Of a stretch of 64,000 nucleotides of DNA, positions 22,944-36,984 are shown one piece after another. Location of the stretch: contig CM055114.1 of assembly GCA_029204225.1 (NCBI GenBank), positions 11,657,634 through 11,721,633 on the forward strand, given 5' to 3'. Made by a program: the position numbers and the translations under genes. The notes under the pieces were generated by a model, which worked only from the letters and a program-made list of their open reading frames with translations, was not told the origin of the DNA and did not search any database. Within the stretch, counting starts at the first letter, position 1. Every line of letters starts with the position of its first letter. This DNA is from Diphasiastrum complanatum (Eukaryota; Streptophyta; Lycopodiopsida; Lycopodiales; Lycopodiaceae).

Positions 22944-23922
22944 TGATGCCATGTATTTCCTAAATAACAACTATTCACTCGAATAAGGCAATATATACTT
23001 GAATATGAAGATATGTGCTGGACAACTATATATTATAAAGAGGCCTATATCATTTTTTAGAATTACTATTAAATACTTGTCTTACATTAAAGGACAAGAC
23101 CTTCAAAAGTGAAACGATGCCTTGAACAATCTTATCCAAGTCACGTACTCGAATTGACTAGATTCGAATTGTCATATTAAACTAGAGTAAATTAAACTCA
23201 TAGTTAAATTTACCTTTAAAGGTATAATGTACATATGTGTAAGTCATCTATTGGCTAAAGCTATTCAAGGAAGCGACACACCTATAATCTCTAGAGGTGT
23301 GTTTGTTCGCTTCCTACGAAATATATAGAAGACACTACTTCGGTCTAAACCACCGAGAGAGACATTTTATGTATTGTAAGAGATTGAAAAAGTGAATAGA
23401 TTTATTGAAGACTATCTTCTCTGTTATCTGTTCTTCACAATGCTAAGTGTGAGTGATCTCAAATCTACTAACAGTCTTGTCTGCATCACTTAAATTACTC
23501 TTAGGTCAAACAATTGTATTACTACATTGCAGTCATTGTCGTGCTATTGCAAAGTTGTTCTAACACATTGTCTTTAAAGTAGCTTATTCGACCACTTGAA
23601 TACTTGAATCGACACTCAAATAACGGACATCATTGGTACAATCTTCCACAGCCATTGACATAAATGTATGTATACCTTTGAAATGATAGTCCTTGCTTGA
23701 GAAATTGAGACAAAGATCTATATAAGTTTCTAACATATTCGAGAACTATTCAAGATCTTTAACTATAGAAAGGACTTTAGTTGTTGAGGACTACTGTCTA
23801 GAACTTGACAGTCTAAGATTAAGATTAACTAGTTGTTTGTCAATACTCGAATGCATCGAACATCTCTCGAATCCATGCTAACACCTTAATCAGATAGAGT
23901 GTAGTTTAGGATTAAGATTAAC
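22944..23922 (+). repeat. Family-G gypsy LTR, plus orientation, truncated
   Basis: It starts tgatgcca, as do the family-G LTRs at 36.97 and 42.32 kb (minus strand). Shared blocks are aagaggcctatatcat, gaggtgtgtttgttcgc, gtaagagattgaa(a/g)aagtgaata, gtgtgagtga and gttgaggacta. The right end is lost near 23922. No internal sequence adjoins it, so it is a solo or broken LTR. Confidence 0.7.
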
Positions 23923-24004
23923 TAGTTGTTTCTGGAAAAATTATCATTAACACATCCACTATAAAAGTAATATTTTTTAATACGATTAATAGAATGATCT
24001 CCAA

Positions 24005-24590
24005 GAGTTGTATGTCATCTTTGCTCTTTTTTTCTATCAAAAATTTCCCCTTGATGATGGATGCAACAACACAATGAATTCTTCGTATATTTTGGTGTCC
24101 ACCTATCAGCTTCATCTTTCTCATTGTGAAGAACCTTAGATTCAATTATAAGTCTTGGTCTCTTTGCCATTGTTATTGCCAAAGATTGGGCACCAAAATC
24201 TCACCTGTATGATATTCAATTCATTATTTTTTATCACATTTAACCTCATGAGATAATCATAGTAACAACATTAGGTTACCGTGCATACTATTATTTTGTA
24301 GCTATAACTAGTGTAGTTACCAAATTTCATTACACTAATTCAGATAATTAAAAAAAATTAACATGAGGTATTGATGTCAAATTGCCTGATTAGCATGTAT
24401 TGGGTAGGAAGAGCCAACCAATGAAATACATCCATGTTGCTCGGCAACACATTAGAGAAAATTTGAGTGCAATTGGCGCCTTCCAAAAAGATATTTTTAT
24501 TAAATTATTTTTCTCAAAAGTTTCTTACACATGGACCGATCAAAACACTCAAATTTGAAATCTACATAATGTAGCTCCTTCAAATTAATT
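24005..24590 (+). repeat. Dispersed repeat R1, copy 2
   Basis: Inverted copy of 15.2-15.8 kb, with shared landmarks over about 580 bp. Both end in a near-palindrome around gaaatctac(g/a)taa(c/t)gtag. No coding frame is shared. Confidence 0.55.
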
Positions 24591-25160
24591 TTTTTTTCAA
24601 ATTATAATGTCACTTTTGAACCAAGAACTTAAAATCCTTTGAAAATAAATTCTAGTGTAGATTCTGGTCAATGCTCAAGATTTAGTGGAGGGTGGTAATA
24701 GAGGAATATATATATATTAGTTGTGAGTGCCCGTCGTTGACGGGCAATGGCGGCCGGATCTAGTGACGGCCGATGATTTGGAAGATGGCTGAATGAGGGA
24801 GAAGATTGGATCGTCTTCTTCTAGTTGTAAGTGCCCGTCGTTGATGGAGGCCGATCTAGGTGGCGACCGATGATTTAGAAAATACATATGTATATATGAC
24901 ATGTATGATAAACACAAAAAAGTCTATGTCAATTATAAAGTGTACACTTGAAACTGATAAACACAACTCTCTTATTTCTGATTAGTGTAGTTCAATCTAT
25001 TCAAAGCGTGTTGATTAGACTCACTTCATGATATATGATGATTTCTTGTATTTAGAAACTCGATCATGAGTGATCAATTCACAGTCATAGAATCCTTTGA
25101 GTTGATGAAGAGATGTGAGATCCATGCCTTGGATCTTCCCAAGAACCAATCTTCCATTGC
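24591..25160. other. No gene; short direct duplication
   Basis: A block containing agttgtgagtgcccgtcgttga at 24719 recurs with one change at 24822, each time followed by gcggccg- and gatgattt-like sequence, so about 100 bp is duplicated in tandem. A (ta)n run at 24700-24718 precedes it. Nothing else is recognisable. Confidence 0.5.
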
Positions 25161-25169
25161 TCTTTCATT

Positions 25170-26640
25170 TTAAGATTGACTCTTAATGATTGCATCATAG
25201 GAAGTAGAAACCTCAAAAACATTACAAGCCATGAAAAAAATCATTAGTACCTTGAACATAAGGATGATTAAAAGACACTCTTTTCTCAAACAAGAACTTC
25301 TATTCAATGTTTTAGGTAATGACTCAAATGATAATGATTCTTCCTCACTATCATTCAAAGTACATCCTACTTTGAACTCTTCACATACTTCTCTTCTTGT
25401 TGACTTGTGACTATCTCCCTCACCAAGTCTAATGATAGAACCATTTGATCTACTCTTTTTATGAAGACATGTGACTCCACTTGCTGCACCAATGACTTTC
25501 TTGGAATCATAACAAAGAAATCTAGAAGAACCACCTCCTTGATACATGCACCTAGCATTATCTTTTTCCATATGTTCAAAGAAATCATTAGCAACAATCT
25601 TTTCCAAGGAAGGACCTTCATCACCTCCATTGATGAAGTTAGCTCTTTCCTTACCTTTTGCATGCTTGCACTTGCCATGAAGAACCATTGATGACCATTG
25701 AAGAATGATCATTATCCTCATAACTAGCCAAGTTAGCACAAAGTTGAACATCTCCAAGAAGCATATTAGATATTGACCTAGATCTAACATAACGAAGCTT
25801 GTTAGACTTTGCATAAGATCCACCAATCTTATTGATGCTAAAAGCTAACTTTGGAAAGTTGAGACTAATCTCCTTTTCCATTCCATCCTTTTTGTTTGCC
25901 ATAACAAAAGCATCAAATTTGAAAAGTCTACCTTGTAGCAACCAAGATTTCTTCCTTTGTAATGAAACAAGCATCACTACCAAACTTTACCATGTATCCT
26001 ATCTCTATCATTTGACCAACACTTAACAAATTCTTTGAAAGTGAAGGAATGTAAAGAACACCATCAAGTCTTGCTTTCCTATTAGTATAAAGACAAATAG
26101 GAATTGAACCAATTCCTTCAATCACACATTTACCACTTTTGGCCATGTGAATCATTTTCTTGGCTCCATCATAAGTGACCAAAGAAGTAAAGAATTCCTT
26201 GTGACCAGTCATGTGTGAACTAGCTCCACTATCGATCCTCCATGAATCTTTGTCACCTTCACTTGATATTGGACTTGAAGAACACATCAAAAGAGAATCA
26301 CAACCACGTAGATCCTCACCATTAGTAGTAAAATTGATTTTCTTGCTACCTTCATCTCCTTGCTTCTTCAAACATTCATTAGCAAAATGCCCTTAATAGA
26401 AGCATTTTAACTTTGATCTATATTTGTTCTTACTAACAAAAGAGGAAGGCTCACTTTGACTTTGACCGTTTGACCACTTGCCTTTGCCTTTGCCCTTGAA
26501 CTTGCCTTTGATGAACATAGCCTCCTCTTCATATTGAGATGTTGATGTAGATCCACCTCTTGCTTGAAGCCTAAACTCCTCATTCACCAAAATCTCTTGC
26601 AAATCCACAATGCTTGGCAAAGTCTTTTTGTTAGCCGATA
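25170..26640 (-). pseudogene. gag-pol: Copia E gag end, protease and pre-integrase
   Basis: The minus strand begins PSIVDLQEILVNEEFRL, typical of the gag C-terminal half. A Lys/Gly-rich basic run follows, then a zinc knuckle KCFY-stop-GHFANEC in which the second Cys codon is replaced by TAA. The protease WRIDSGASSHMTGH follows (family W-x-x-D-S-G-A-S-x-H-M), then LDGVLYIPSLSKNLLSVGQ and a GAG-pre-integrase segment KLAFSINKIGG. From about 25640 on, reading continues in another frame (HMEKDNARCMYQGGG, LNDSEEESLSFESL) that I cannot assign. Integrase, RT and RNase H are missing. Confidence 0.75.
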
Positions 26641-27480
26641 TTTTCGCACGGAAAATCGGGCTAATATTGAAGTTTAAGTTCACAATAATTGAAAAAATTG
26701 GCATGTAAAGCTCGATTATTAGAGAAAAATCGGCACAAATTTGCCTTAGGTCTGGGTCCTAACGCCCGCCCCTAAAGTGGCTAGACACTGTTTAAAAGTA
26801 AGAAATTGACATTTGAAAAAATCGTCAAAAATATTTTGTGGTCAATTTTTGTAAGACCGAGCCAAAAGTGTCAGTCCACCTAGAATTGGGTCCCAGCCCG
26901 TCCTAAATGAGGCTAGAGCAAATTTTGCAGTCTTAGAAATGGCCGATAAATATTTTACGGCATTTCAAAAAAGTGGCCAGTTGTAAAAAAAATAGCCGGT
27001 ATGACCGTGCTAAAATCTCACCATGAATTGAGTCCATTTTTACTAATATATAATCACTCAGTGTATTTTTTAGGAAAACCGTGTTGTCGTGGGAGCCCTA
27101 GTCATGAATGCCGAAAAAGTCAACCACAGAAGAAAAAATCGAGAAAGCAAAGTTTCGGGTAAAATCGGGATCAAGAAATATGGATTCAGTGTCAAGGAAT
27201 CACAGAAACCCTAACGACAAAGTTTGGGCAATTTTCGGGCAATTAATGAAATGTGCGGGCCAAGTGGTTACCCAACAGGCCAAAAACCCAGACAAATGAG
27301 CAACAGGCGCACGGCCCTTGAAAAATCGAAGAAAGGCCGAAAACACAGGTACCCAAAGAAAAATGAAAGTCGCCTACTAAAAATAGGGGTTGAAAAAGAG
27401 CCTCACCCAAAACTAGCTTGGTAAGATCAAGGAGTAACTTTTTTGAGTGGATCCTTTGGTATGCATAATAAGTGTAGATC
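26641..27480. other. Non-coding, unassigned
   Basis: AT-rich sequence with two loosely similar blocks (around 26740 and 26880) sharing t(g/c)ggtcc(t/c)a(a/g)c(c/g)cc(g/c)c. Probably leader or LTR of an element; no coding sequence seen. Confidence 0.35.
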
Positions 27481-28940
27481 ATCCAAGAGATCCATCATAG
27501 CAGCACCCTCACCATATCCATGTCGTCCTCTAGCAATTCATTCCAAATGCTCCTTTGTCTGTGATGAATAGAATTCAAATGTAGCTTCTCATCGAAATTT
27601 CCCACAAAATGTCATCGTTTGGTGTGATGCATGTCAGAATCAGAATGGTGATAGTAGATTGAGAAATGCTCAAAATGTGTGTACAGAGGTGCATGAGCAG
27701 GTGATGGAATGAAGAACTTCAATAAATTGAGAATAAGTTGAGCTCTCCCAATCAAAACATACTAAGGTGATATGGCTCTACCATTAGCTCGTTCTTATTA
27801 CAACTGGCTCTCAAAGATGAAGGTGTAAGATAATGAGTTTCTCAAGCAACTCGATCCTCAATATCCTTTCAATTGGAAGTAGGTGAGCTTAACAAGGATA
27901 AGACAACACCTCTCTCCACAATGGAATTGTATTGTGACCTCTCAACCAAATGGCGACACACACACCAACCACACCTCCGAAACTTCACTTAGAAACCGCA
28001 TTCTCCCAATACTCCCAAACATACTCACAACACACAATGTGGCACTAAACAACTCAACAACAACATATCAATGAGTAACCAACCAAGTTTCCATAACCAA
28101 GTAATCAACAAGAGCTAACTCACATTCATTCCCAAGCAACCATTGATACCACCTTCGCTCACTCAATCGTTTGCGAAACCCTAGCGTAACCAAACAATCA
28201 ATCAAGAGGGCAAACCTCCCAACATCCCACAAACAATTTCAATCAAGCTTCAACCACAAACAATACATTCAAAGCAATATTACTAACAAACTTCACTCAA
28301 TCCACAATCCCCAAACAAGCATACGGTAAGAAACACCCTACTCACCACCAATGGAACTCCACAATACACTCTTCCAACTATACCATCCCTCTCAAGATTA
28401 GCATCACTTCCAACATCTAATACACATTGCAAACACAACCTCGAACACTACACGAAGTAACTAACATCACAGTAGTACTAACTTCCACACAAGGAGTTGG
28501 CTCCTTCTTATAGGAAAATCCAATGCATCCCCTCCACAATGACATCTTGCCATTCTTCATGCCCTTCAAGCCCTCTTTGCCATTTGTCTCCAACCCATTT
28601 GATAGTACACCTAGTGGCCTCCATAAGAGAGTGGGGAAGTGGTGCATTCAAGGCTCTCTTCCAAAACTAGCCAAGATGCCATTTTTGTCAAAGGCTAGGG
28701 AGGCCATTCAAGTTTCTCCTTTGTACACCTTGGAAGCCCAAAATGTCAATGGCTAGTGGGTGTACCTCCCAAAGTTTTTAGCCTCCAAGGTGGTTTGGCA
28801 TTTGAGGAGTGAAAAATAGTCAAAAATTTATCTTGGTAATTTTATGTTTTATGTCTGTAAGTACATTTCACATGTGTAGAACATGTTCCCACATGTGTAA
28901 AATAGTTAAAATTAGTATATAATGTTGACTTTAGGGCCAA
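27481..28940 (-). repeat. Possible LTR or leader of copia E
   Basis: A long gene-free stretch, A/C-rich on the plus strand, upstream of copia E in its orientation. A TATA-like cctataagaa lies at 28507-28516 on the minus strand. I found no second copy, so the assignment rests on position alone. Confidence 0.25.
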
Positions 28941-28959
28941 TTTTGCCTTTAGAAGTCAA

Positions 28960-30068
28960 ATGATGACTTCTTTCGAATGTCTAGATGTACCGCATTTCGT
29001 GCACCATAGTCTTGAATTTGAAGAAGAAGCTTTCGGTCTCTTGTTTGCAACTTCTGAAATTTAAAGATCATTGAACTTTTTATTAAGATCATCCATGCTA
29101 CTTTTTCAAAGCTTTTCAGCATTAGAAGTCGCAGACTTGTCCTCATTGTTTTTGCTATCTTCTTTTTGTTTGGACTTTCGTTTCTTCCTTCACTCTATAT
29201 CATCAGCCTCTGTGTCTAAGGAGTCACTGGAATCAAAATTAGAACTGGAAGAACTTGAACTGAATTCAGATTTAGATTCGTCTTCACTTCCGCTGGTGTC
29301 ATGTTTAGACTTTCAAGTACGTCTAGTAGAACATCTTTTATGTGCTAACTTGGAAATCTCATAATTCTCAGCACTCGCTATGACTAATGATAAAGAAGTC
29401 ATATCTCCTTGTCTACAGTATCGATCAATTTTCCATGGTAAACCTGCCAAACCCACTCAATCTGCATCGTGACAAGGTATACACTAGTAGTTTTTCAATC
29501 AAACTCATTAATTTTCATGTGTACCTTCGAAGAGATTTTTTACTCTTCTTCTACACATTATTTAGTCGTCGAAGAATTATAGATGAGTAACAATTTCTTT
29601 AAACTGGTTCAGAAATGCATCTTTTAGCAATAACCAAGTAGCTACATGTCCTGGTTCAACTTGCTTGTACCATATGCACGCCTGCTTTCTCAGAAGACCA
29701 AGAAAAATCCGTAGTTTGTCAGCATCAGTTCCTTTGTTATTCGAGTTAGCAATTGACTCGAACTGCAAAACATAACTGTCAACATCATCTGAAGATGTTC
29801 CTTTAAAATAATCATATTTGATCTGCGAGATTGAAGTGAAACGTGGACTAGGGCCTTCCATATTTGATTATGGTTCAGGTTCATGATCCGGTTCTGGATT
29901 TACAACTTCAGAACTTGGTTCAGCTGCAGTAAAAGCTTCAGGAAGAGGGTTTTCAGGATTAAAATTCAGGAAAGGTAATTCTCTTCTTTGCAAAGATTCC
30001 TGAATTCTTTTGAAAAATTCTTCTCGAAGTTTCTGATATCTTTCTAGTCGAGCAGCTCTATCTGACAT
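28960..30068 (-). pseudogene. gag: Family-G gypsy gag (G1)
   Basis: The minus strand starts MSDRAARLERYQKLREEF at 30068; an acidic/proline linker ends at a TAA (29868-29870). The same frame resumes MEGPSPRFTSISQIKYDYFK, SYVLQFESIANSN, LRKQACIWYKQVEPG and LKDAFLNQF, the classic retrotransposon gag pattern with W-Y and F-L-x-x-F blocks. After a stop near 29577 come a Ser/Asp/Glu-rich linker (29.2-29.3 kb) and a damaged zinc knuckle LWCTKCGTSRHSKEV that lacks its last Cys. G2 gag at 40.5-41.0 kb is a close relative. No pol follows. Confidence 0.8.
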
Positions 30069-30120
30069 ACAATGGGGATGGAGATGGAGTTGTCAGTTGG
30101 TATCAACTTCATTTGGCTAT

Positions 30121-30137
30121 TCTCGGTAGCGGTGCCA
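30121..30137 (-). promoter_or_regulatory. Primer-binding site of G1
   Basis: The minus strand reads tggcaccgctaccgaga, close to the tggcgccgttgccgggga site used by many plant Ty3-gypsy elements and usually assigned to Asp-tRNA. It lies between the LTR and gag. Confidence 0.7.
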
Positions 30138-30142
30138 AAAAT

Positions 30143-31505
<1,363 letters not shown>

Positions 31506-32117
31506 TTGAAGTAAATATACAAATATGTGCTATCACAAAACCGTAGAGCTGAAAAGAATAGCAGGACCCTGATGGTTGTAGACTGATAGGAACTTGTTAG
31601 TAGGTTGTGAGTAGAGAGCAGAAGAGAATCTATAGCAGAACCGTTGCCAAAACATAATTGTAGTCTTGTAGAATCTATGTCAAATAAAATCTCTGCTAGC
31701 ATTATTGCATCAAGTCACTTTAGAAGCTATAGAAGCACATGAAAGATGCACTAGAAGTAGGAGTAGGAGCATGAGTAGGAGTAGCAGCATTGAATCAATG
31801 GTAGGAGGGATGAAGCAAAATCTAGAGGAGCGTTGTGATAGATGATCTAGTTGACGTTACCATGGATCAGCAGCAGGGGTAGGAGGAGCAACAAAAGCAG
31901 CAGCAGCAAGAGCATCAGGATTAGATGCAGCATTAGGAACAAACGAAAGAGTAAGGCCAGTAGTAGCAAGCAACTATGGAAGAGCAAATTATGATATTAA
32001 TTTTTGCTATCTTTCTAAGAATATTTTTTGAAATTTTCATTAATAATTTCCGTGTTTACAATAGTACCAAGACTCAGATATAGAAACTGAAGCTTACATT
32101 GTAGAGGTGTTGAGACA
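31506..32117. other. Low-complexity spacer, no gene
   Basis: 31740-31960 is rich in ggagtagga and agcagca units. No recognised domain. Confidence 0.45.
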
Positions 32118-33587
32118 CTCGTTCATTTCACCTCAAAAAATGTTTTTTCGATATGAGAGAAAGTATACTTCTCGGCCATAGAATATCTAGCAAAGGAACT
32201 GAAGTCAACAAAGATAAAGTCAAAGTGATAAAGAATCTGTTGATACCTACGAATCTACGTGAACTAAAAGGTTTTTTAAGACATGTTGGTTATTATCAAA
32301 GATTTATCCAGAATCTATATTGCTGCATCTCTTACGCAGTTACTTAAGAAGTACGTTGCTTATATTTGGACGACAACACAACAGAAAGCATTCGAAGAAC
32401 TTAAGCACATATTGATTAAATCTCCAATTCTGAGACCTCCTAATTGGACAAAACTATTCCATTGTTATGTTGATGTGTCAACATTTGCTATTGATGTTTG
32501 TCTGAGCCAGAAGGACGAACAGAAGAAAGACCATCCAATATACTATGCTAGCCACCAGCTTAGCTCCTCGGAGAAAAATTATTCGGCAACAGAAAGGGAA
32601 ATACTTGGAATGATTTTTATTGTAAAGAAATTCCGGCATTATTTGTTGGGATATGCTTTTATATTCCTTGTTAATCATTATGCTTTAAAGTATCTTGTTA
32701 ATAAATCTGATTTATTTGGCCAAATTACTCGCTGGGTTTTGTTGCTACAAGAGTTCACATATCAAGTTGAGCTTCGTCAAGGGAAGTATCATACTAATGT
32801 TGATTATCCTTCACGACTTTGTATGAGAAGGATTGAAGAACCACTAAATGACAACTTTTCAGATGAAAATTTGTTCGAGATATCTTCTACAAATTCTTTA
32901 TATTCTGATATAATTATTTAACTCAAAGATCAGATATATCCTGACAGATATGACTTGGAGAAGAAGACAATATTTCAATACAAAGTTGCTCCTTAGACCA
33001 TTATTAACAATGTCTTGTACAAGCTTGGTGCAGATCATCAGTTAAGAAGGTGTCTTGAAGCAGACGATATTCCAAAAGTTATTCAAGCCTTACATTCCGA
33101 AGATGTCGGTGGACATTTCACCATGAAGAACACTGTTAATAAGATAATGACCGCCAAGTACTGATGGCTTGCCTTGTTCAAGGATGTCTCCATTTATATT
33201 CAACGTGTGATCCATGCCAAAGGTGGTAAACCAACCAAATCTATGAATTGGCCGTTGATGCCAATCATTCCACTTGCACCATCTGAAAAGTGGGGGATTG
33301 ATTTTGTGGGTCCAATAAAGCCAATAACTCGACACACTAAATGTCGATATATTTTGGTTGCGATGGATTATGCAACGAAGAATGTGGAAGCAAAAACGAA
33401 ACGAACGATGCGAAAAACTGACAACATATTTTTTGATCAAACACAGAAAGACAACCCCTTGTAATCTGAAAGCCAATGGATTAACTGAAAGAGCAAATGG
33501 AATACTATGTAAAATCTTGAATAAGATCATTGTTGCACATGCTACAAACTAAGATCAAAAGCTACCTTCAGTGCTCAAGGCATATAT
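32118..33587 (+). pseudogene. pol: Family-G gypsy pol fragment (G3): RT end, RNase H, integrase
   Basis: RT end: SPQKMFFRYERK, then ILLGHRISSKGTEV, GFLRHVGYYQRFI. RNase H: FHCYVDVSTFAIDVCLSQ, HPIYYASHQLSSSEKNYSA, TEREILGMIFIVKKFRHYL, then YPSRL. Integrase: [30 protein letters not shown] (first catalytic Asp), [23 protein letters not shown], then directly GLTERANGILCKILNKI (catalytic Glu). Roughly 30 residues that should separate the second Asp from the Glu are absent. Frameshifts lie near 32340 and 33465, with stops near 32920, 32995 and 33162. The 3' end is cut by LTR J at 33588. Confidence 0.88.
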
Positions 33588-34653
33588 TGTTGGAATTTCC
33601 CTGAAATTCAATTGTAATGAGGATCCGTTCATTACCTTCCTGCAAAACTGTTGGCAAAACAAGTCTGCATTTTTTACTCGTGTTGTCGGTACAGTCTGCA
33701 TTTTTACTCATGAATTTCCACAGGCAAAAAATGTGACACTGCATTTTTACATGCATTTTATGACAGGCGACACTTGCATAAAATGCGACACTACGTTTCT
33801 ACATGCAATTAGAATGATTCATGCACTAGCAACGACATTCTTAAACACACACTGTATATGACCCATTCATGCTCTTTCACACTAATGAATCACACAATTC
33901 ATTCATTTACAACATATGAGACAGACATTGTAGATGCCTTCGTGCATCGAATCTTTTTCTTTCAGACAGATTGTCAGTAATAGGCCCATGAACCTTCATA
34001 GATCGCGATTAGCTTTGGGAAGCATGCAGTTACTTCCACTATTGACTTGTGCTCACCTGCTTAATTGACTTGTATATTTTGTTATACATAATCTGATTAC
34101 AACTCTATCTGTTTCTGCATTTAGATTCATGTCAGTACTGCAATGCGTTTCTATGTTCTGTCTAGCCGTCTATTTGCTTTGTCTAGTTGTCTGCTTATCG
34201 CTTCCACAAATTTATTGTTCACGAATAATTATTTGTCTAGCTATTCATGAATGATTATTAGTCTTGTGTTTTGCGACTAATTCGCGTCTATATTTAGTCG
34301 ATCTCAGTCTAGCTCTTCACGAACTATTCGTGACTAATAATTTGTCTAGCTGTTCGCAACAAATTATCTTTCTGATGTTTTAATGTTTGGCTACGTAATC
34401 GGATCGAACATGATTTCTATCATATTCTGCTCGAGTCTGATAGGCGTAGTCATGCTTGAGTAAAGAGAGAACTTATTTCGCTGCGCACAAACACTTTCCA
34501 TTTGAGTTCGTTTCTCTTTCAAGTTTCGAGTTTGTTTCTTTTCGTGTATTCCGTTGTGCACGAACACTTTCCATTCGAGTTCGTTTCTCTTTCAAGTTTC
34601 AAGTTCGTTTTCTTTAATGTTCGTTTCTTTTCGAGTTACCCTCTTTTCCAACA
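33588..34653 (+). repeat. LTR J (1,066 bp)
   Basis: It begins TGTTGGAA and ends TTCCAACA, an 8-bp terminal inverted repeat, and is followed directly by a primer-site-like sequence. A 73-bp block starting gcac(a/g)aacactttcc is tandemly duplicated at 34485 and 34558. An inverted copy lies at 61.77-62.5 kb, and 47.04-47.16 kb matches 33.80-33.92 kb. It interrupts the G3 integrase. Confidence 0.75.
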
Positions 34654-34665
34654 TAGTATCAGAGT
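34654..34665 (+). promoter_or_regulatory. Primer-binding site after LTR J (decayed)
   Basis: tagtatcagagt differs by two bases from tggtatcagagc. The inverted copy at 61.77 kb keeps a similar tatatcagagc. Confidence 0.6.
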
Positions 34666-35023
34666 AGGTTATAAACTTGACATGCTATCTTGAATCTATT
34701 GTGTGAAATAGATTTGTCATTAGTTACATTTGGAGTTTTGGTCACCATTTCAAATCTTTCAAGATCTAATAATCGACGTGAAATGAGTTTACAATATGTG
34801 TGAAAAGTTTGTTTTTTTGTTTTGTTTTGAGACATTGTCTCAAGCCATCAATATCATTTTCTGCTATCCAAGATTCTTTGCAAAAAACAACAAGTTATCA
34901 AGGTGATACTGTCAATGCCGTTTGAGCAATAAGGTTTCATTCCCATAAGGATTAGAATCAAAGAGGTTTTATTCCTCAAATACATCTTTGATATGACATG
35001 ACCAATTCTTGAAGACTTTCGAT
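34666..35023. other. Leader of element J, no coding sequence
   Basis: The first 100 bp match the reverse complement of 61.67-61.76 kb. No gag follows; the sequence runs into a copia B LTR. Confidence 0.45.
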
Positions 35024-35422
35024 TATTGTGTTTTGATTCTCTTTTATATATACAGATTTGCTACTGTTCAATCCTTATGTTCTTGATTGAATGCAATTGT
35101 CTCTCTCACTCTCTTGCACACAAACACAAATATCAGAGATAGAGGATCGCATGGCTATCCAAGATGCCTAATGCTTCACAATCCTTCTATTATGGTAGTC
35201 TTAGACTCCTACTCTGATAACTTAAAGGGATAACAAGCCTTTTGATTCCGTTCCCTAGTCAGTTCACATTTTTGAAATCGCAGTTACTATTGTGTTCATT
35301 ATTTTCTTACTATTGGTAGAGGCATCGTTTTACATCGTAATTGCCTCTCGTGTTCTGCTTCTGTCACGTCCGCTGCAATTGTAATCAATCATAGACCAAG
35401 CATTTCACACCATACACCAACA
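35024..35422 (+). repeat. Copia B 5' LTR (3' part)
   Basis: It matches 46.27-46.67 kb closely, from attgtgttttgattctc to the terminal acaccaaca. A TATA-like ttttatatata lies near 35043. The left part of the LTR is missing. Confidence 0.75.
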
Positions 35423-35426
35423 GAAG

Positions 35427-35438
35427 TGGTATCAGAGC
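35427..35438 (+). promoter_or_regulatory. Primer-binding site of copia B
   Basis: tggtatcagagc is a perfect initiator Met-tRNA type site, four bases after the LTR. Confidence 0.85.
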
Positions 35439-35494
35439 ATTGGTTTAGTGGATTACTAGAGTCCGAGATATTTTTCCAAAAGCTATTCTTAATT

Positions 35495-35800
35495 GTTTCT
35501 CAGAGATCCGCTTGATCAATAAACTCAACGGAGATGACTTCCACATGTGAAAGTTCAAAATGAGGATGATCTTGATTGAAAAGGAGATATGGAGATACGT
35601 TAACGGTTCTATGGCCAGACCGATAGAATCCGAACAGCTCCCAACGTGAGAAGCCAAGGATGGCAAGGCTCTTGCCATTGTATCTCTAAGCCTTAAAGAC
35701 ACTCAAATTGCTCATGTATCCAACTGTACTACGTTCAAAGAAGCATAAGATACACTCACCAGCAGATCAGGGCTATAGAGCTTTGTTCACTGCCAACCTA
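35495..35800 (+). pseudogene. gag: Copia B gag N-terminal part
   Basis: It reads LINKLNGDDFHM-stop-KFKMRMILIEKEIW, then RYVNGSMARP and TFKEA-stop-DTLTSRSGL, the usual copia gag opening. The stops fall where Trp is expected (h-t-W-K and E-A-W-D). The frame is cut near 35800 by the family-G element G2. The gag C-terminal part and protease are not found on the far side. Confidence 0.75.
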
Positions 35801-35805
35801 TTGTA

Positions 35806-36971
35806 CTATACCAACAGGGTTAATATATATTTTATAGTAAATAATGTCGTCCCCACATAGGACAATGTTAGACAATTATGTTTTTGGTACAATTATGGCA
35901 AGTGGTTTCGAGTGTTATTTTGGTTGTCGACAGACATTAAAAAGTAACCAGTATTACTTATGTTTGGGATGGGTAATGTTAATAAATTCAGAACAACAAT
36001 CTGGCCTCTATCAAATCGAATGAAACGCGTTCTATAGATGAGATGTTATCAGAGTAGTACATCAGTACTACACTCTGACTGATTAAGGTGTTAACAGAGA
36101 ATCCAGAATTGTTTGATGTATTTGCGACTGTGTAGACAATTAATTAATCACGTTCGTGAACTATTCCTTTCTAGATAGAAGTCCTCAACATCTAAAGCCC
36201 AACTTAATGGTTAAAGAACACGAAGAGTTTTAGAATACGTTAGAAACTTATGTCAATGCCAATCAGAAAAACAGATCAGAGACTCAATTCTTCAGACAGG
36301 GACTGTCATCTCATATGTATACATACAGCTTTATTCAATGATCGTGCTAGACTGTACCAAAGATAGTCATTATTTGAGTTCCGAAAAGAAAGTATTCGCG
36401 ACTATCTGATTAGAGAGTAATTCATGAAATGCGTTAGAGATTGTTAGCAGACTCAAAATCACTCACACTCAACAGTGTGGAGATTAGAGATAAGAGAGAG
36501 TAACTCACAGAACTCTATTCACTTCTTCAATCTCTTACATAAGCATAAACTCTTCTCTCTTGATGATCGAGACTAAAGTGTGAGATCTATATATGTTCTA
36601 CGGGGCGAACAAACACACCTCTAAAACAACAGGTGCGTCGCTCTCGCGAAAGGGTCTAGTTGACAATTAGACTGAAAATACGTTCAACTATACCATAGGT
36701 GGTATACTTAACTATGAGTTACAGTTACTCTAGTTTAACATATCTTTTCGTATCTAGTCGTTTCATATGGACGACCTAGTAAAGGTTATCCAAGACAATG
36801 TCTTTTCCTTTAAAAGGTCTTGCCCTTAGTTACAAGGCAAGTACTTAGGAGATATATTCCTGAAAAATGACTTAGGCCTCTTCATGATTTATACTTAACC
36901 GACTCATATCTTCATTTTCGAGTATATCATGCCATATTTATGTTGTCAATATTTAACATTTTTGTGGCATC
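35806..36971 (-). repeat. 3' LTR of G2
   Basis: It starts tgatgccac at 36971 on the minus strand. Relative to the 5' LTR it lacks the block at about 41660-41755 and its last dozen bases at the copia gag junction. Confidence 0.8.
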
Positions 36972-36984
36972 ACATATCCCCTTC